Assembly: GCA_020744425.1 (NCBI GenBank)
Contig: JAGMUV010000001.1
Coordinates: 4,960,001-5,024,000 of the forward strand
Source: Dactylonectria macrodidyma
Lineage: Eukaryota; Ascomycota; Sordariomycetes; Hypocreales; Nectriaceae
Length of the DNA stretch: 64,000 nt
Direction: 5' to 3'
The position numbers were made by a program, and so were the translations under genes. Below the pieces are notes generated by a model that was given only the letters and a program-made list of their open reading frames with translations, was not told the origin of the DNA and made no database searches. Within the stretch, counting starts at the first letter, position 1. Each line of letters begins with the position of its first letter. Of this stretch, positions 62,532-64,000 are shown piece by piece.

Positions 62532-63181
62532 TGTCATCGATTCCCACATGTCGTCCCCACAAACTAACACGACTGGTTCAAGGTGCCAATCACTAATGTA
62601 CGACCAACTGCAACGCACCTTGTCTGTCAGCCCAACGTCTTGCTGTCTCTGTATTGGCTCCCGTTTCAGGCCGTTATGTTGGGAATCGATGTCGAACAAG
62701 TCAGGGCAAATAGCCCGGCTCTATACACACACGTCTCGGCAACGACAATTGTCGGGTGTTGAGTAAAATGATCGTGGAAAGCGTATCTTTTCAGTGATTA
62801 TTACCTCCCCATCCTCTAGAAGGGGCTCATCATGTGTATGATCGAATCTACGCGCGTGTGCGCTGGCCCTCCCGTGGTATTCCAGTGGTATTCCAGCGAA
62901 TATCTCCAAGTCCGAGGGCGCCGTCTATAATTTTTTTTCCCAACCATCCTGGCCCAGAACAAAAAGCAAAACTCCACGACTCCTTGGAAACCCTCTCATT
63001 CTAATCGGTGGTGGTCGAGATCATTACTCGGTCGGTGTGCTGTGCATCCGGGTGATTCATGTGCGAACTTGACAGGTCAGGTCAGCCCACATCCAATATT
63101 CCAGAAACACGCCAGGGGTAATTACACACCTGTTCAGAAGAGCTCGTCATGCTTGGAAAAGCAGACAACAAGATCCAAGAT

Positions 63182-63271
63182 CTATGGCCGACAAGCCATC
63201 TTTCCGGGCTTGGGAGGTTTGGGCGCATTGGGCTTGATGACGCCAGTAGTATCATACGGTCCGCGGGCCAT
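63182..63271 (-). CDS. Possible small basic protein of 29 residues
   Basis: ATG 63271 in a good context (agcaATGGcc) begins 29 codons ending TAG. The peptide starts MARGPYDTTGVIKPNAPKPP and is Lys/Pro/Gly-rich, unlike chance frames nearby. About 200 nt upstream on the same strand is C/T- then CA-rich, as in real fungal leaders (ending cacacaagca). A TTAAAT-like box lies near 63508-63515 on that strand. It is below usual gene-finder limits. A longer spliced form starting here cannot be excluded. Confidence 0.35.
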   Translation of the reverse strand: MARGPYDTTGVIKPNAPKPPKPGKMACRP

Positions 63272-64000
63272 TGCTTGTGTGATGTCGGTGGTGTGAAGGC
63301 GTGATGGCTTTGTTGTTCAGGGAGGTGGCAGAGGTATGGATCGAGGTTTGAGAGCAGGTGCGAGGAGGACGAGGCAGTAAAGACAACGAGTGACTAATAA
63401 ATGCCAGAAACAGAGACACAGCAAATTTTAGGTGAATCGAAGGGCTTTGGCTGGGACACGGAGGACGGAGACGGTGCATCCAAAAAAAAGTATGGGAAAT
63501 CGAAGGCGCATTTAAGGCTGGTCTGCACGCACCCTCTCGGACGTGGCTTTGGCCTACTCTGCTACGGTCTACACAATAGTATGGCGGTCAGCAGCACACC
63601 CCTGAGATACCTAGGTATGGTATCCCAAGCCCCTGTACTTGTTTTTTTCTACTGTACTAGGATCGGCAGGGGTGGTGAGGTTCTGTTAGCTTTGTTGTCC
63701 GGTGGTGAGCTGGAGCGGCATCTCGAGCTGGGGCCGTTTGACTGTTGAGAGTCGTGGTTGGACGCATTCGTTTAACTCGTTTGCGTGACCGCGGGCATGG
63801 TTTGAGTGTTTGGGAAGGCCATCGAAGGGGGGACAGCCGGTTTCGCAACGGGTGCGGTGAGTTGTCAGAGGTGAGGGCGCAGCGGGCGTGTGGTTTTGAA
63901 CGGGCGATGATCGGTCAAGGTGAGCGAGATGGATTATGGAGACCTACTCTTAGTGACTGCATCGACTGGCGACGGGTGACTGGGTGACGGGCCGGGGGCT

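Larger units (their letters stand above)
59504..64000. other. Right-end interval with no large gene
   Basis: 4.5 kb starting with the P450 promoter. A CCAAT-like site in the 59950-59990 region is not assignable. Frames on both strands around 59555-60265 and 60818-61396 are Arg/Pro/Ser-rich and unconvincing. A TATA-like AAATATAAAG at 61777-61786 and C/T-rich DNA at about 62200-62290 hint at promoters. Two small candidate ORFs are listed separately. Confidence 0.5.

Overview
The window is nuclear DNA of a filamentous ascomycete, most likely a Sordariomycete. Genes carry short GT-AG introns (about 50-100 nt) with CTRAC-type branch sites. They encode a Zn2Cys6 regulator, a filamentous-fungal type SLS1 protein and a cytochrome P450, and the TEF1 gene is rich in introns. 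Leaders are pyrimidine-rich and intergenic DNA is full of microsatellites. Gene density is low: 12 well supported protein genes in 64 kb, separated by stretches of up to 11 kb in which I find no convincing gene. No rRNA, tRNA, CRISPR array or intact transposon was seen. I cannot name the species.

Layout. 1-3503 (+) is the 3' part of EFR3, a plasma-membrane scaffold for the PI4-kinase complex. 6035-6778 (+) is an unrecognised proline-rich protein with one C-terminal membrane segment. A gene-poor 9.7 kb stretch then leads to RSR1 (16436-17610, +), a Rap/Bud1-type GTPase in eight exons behind a long C/T-rich leader. A short-chain dehydrogenase lies at 19073-20143 (-). A second desert of 11 kb ends at WHI3 (31148-32725, +), an RNA-binding cell-cycle regulator that also has a long pyrimidine-rich leader. 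36248-38550 (-) is a six-exon Zn2Cys6 transcription factor.

39.6-49.7 kb is a compact housekeeping block: a MYND-like zinc protein (-), YSF3/SF3b10 of the spliceosome (+), NSE3 of the SMC5-SMC6 complex (-), SLS1 of mitochondrial gene expression (+) and TEF1 (translation elongation factor 1-alpha, -). Two pairs in it are divergent and share short promoters. After another gap, an MFS transporter (54573-56035, -) and a P450 (57565-59503, -) form a co-oriented pair with a 150-bp AT-rich island between them. The last 4.5 kb holds only small candidate ORFs.

The most unusual observation is in TEF1. The reading frame across the first codons of the GTP-binding site is restored by canonical splice sites only if a 2-nucleotide exon (GG, 49547-49548) is included between two introns of 61 and 62 nt. 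Both introns carry the same 13-nt branch-site sequence. Other points of interest are a YSF3 coding exon made only of the start codon, a recent-looking 90-bp in-frame duplication in SLS1, a 13-nt P450 exon, a TEF1 intron hairpin, AT-rich relic islands, recurring CCTAGGTA palindromes, and two possible overlooked small genes near the right end. All exon structures were worked out by hand from reading frame, splice signals and family knowledge, and none has been confirmed with transcripts.
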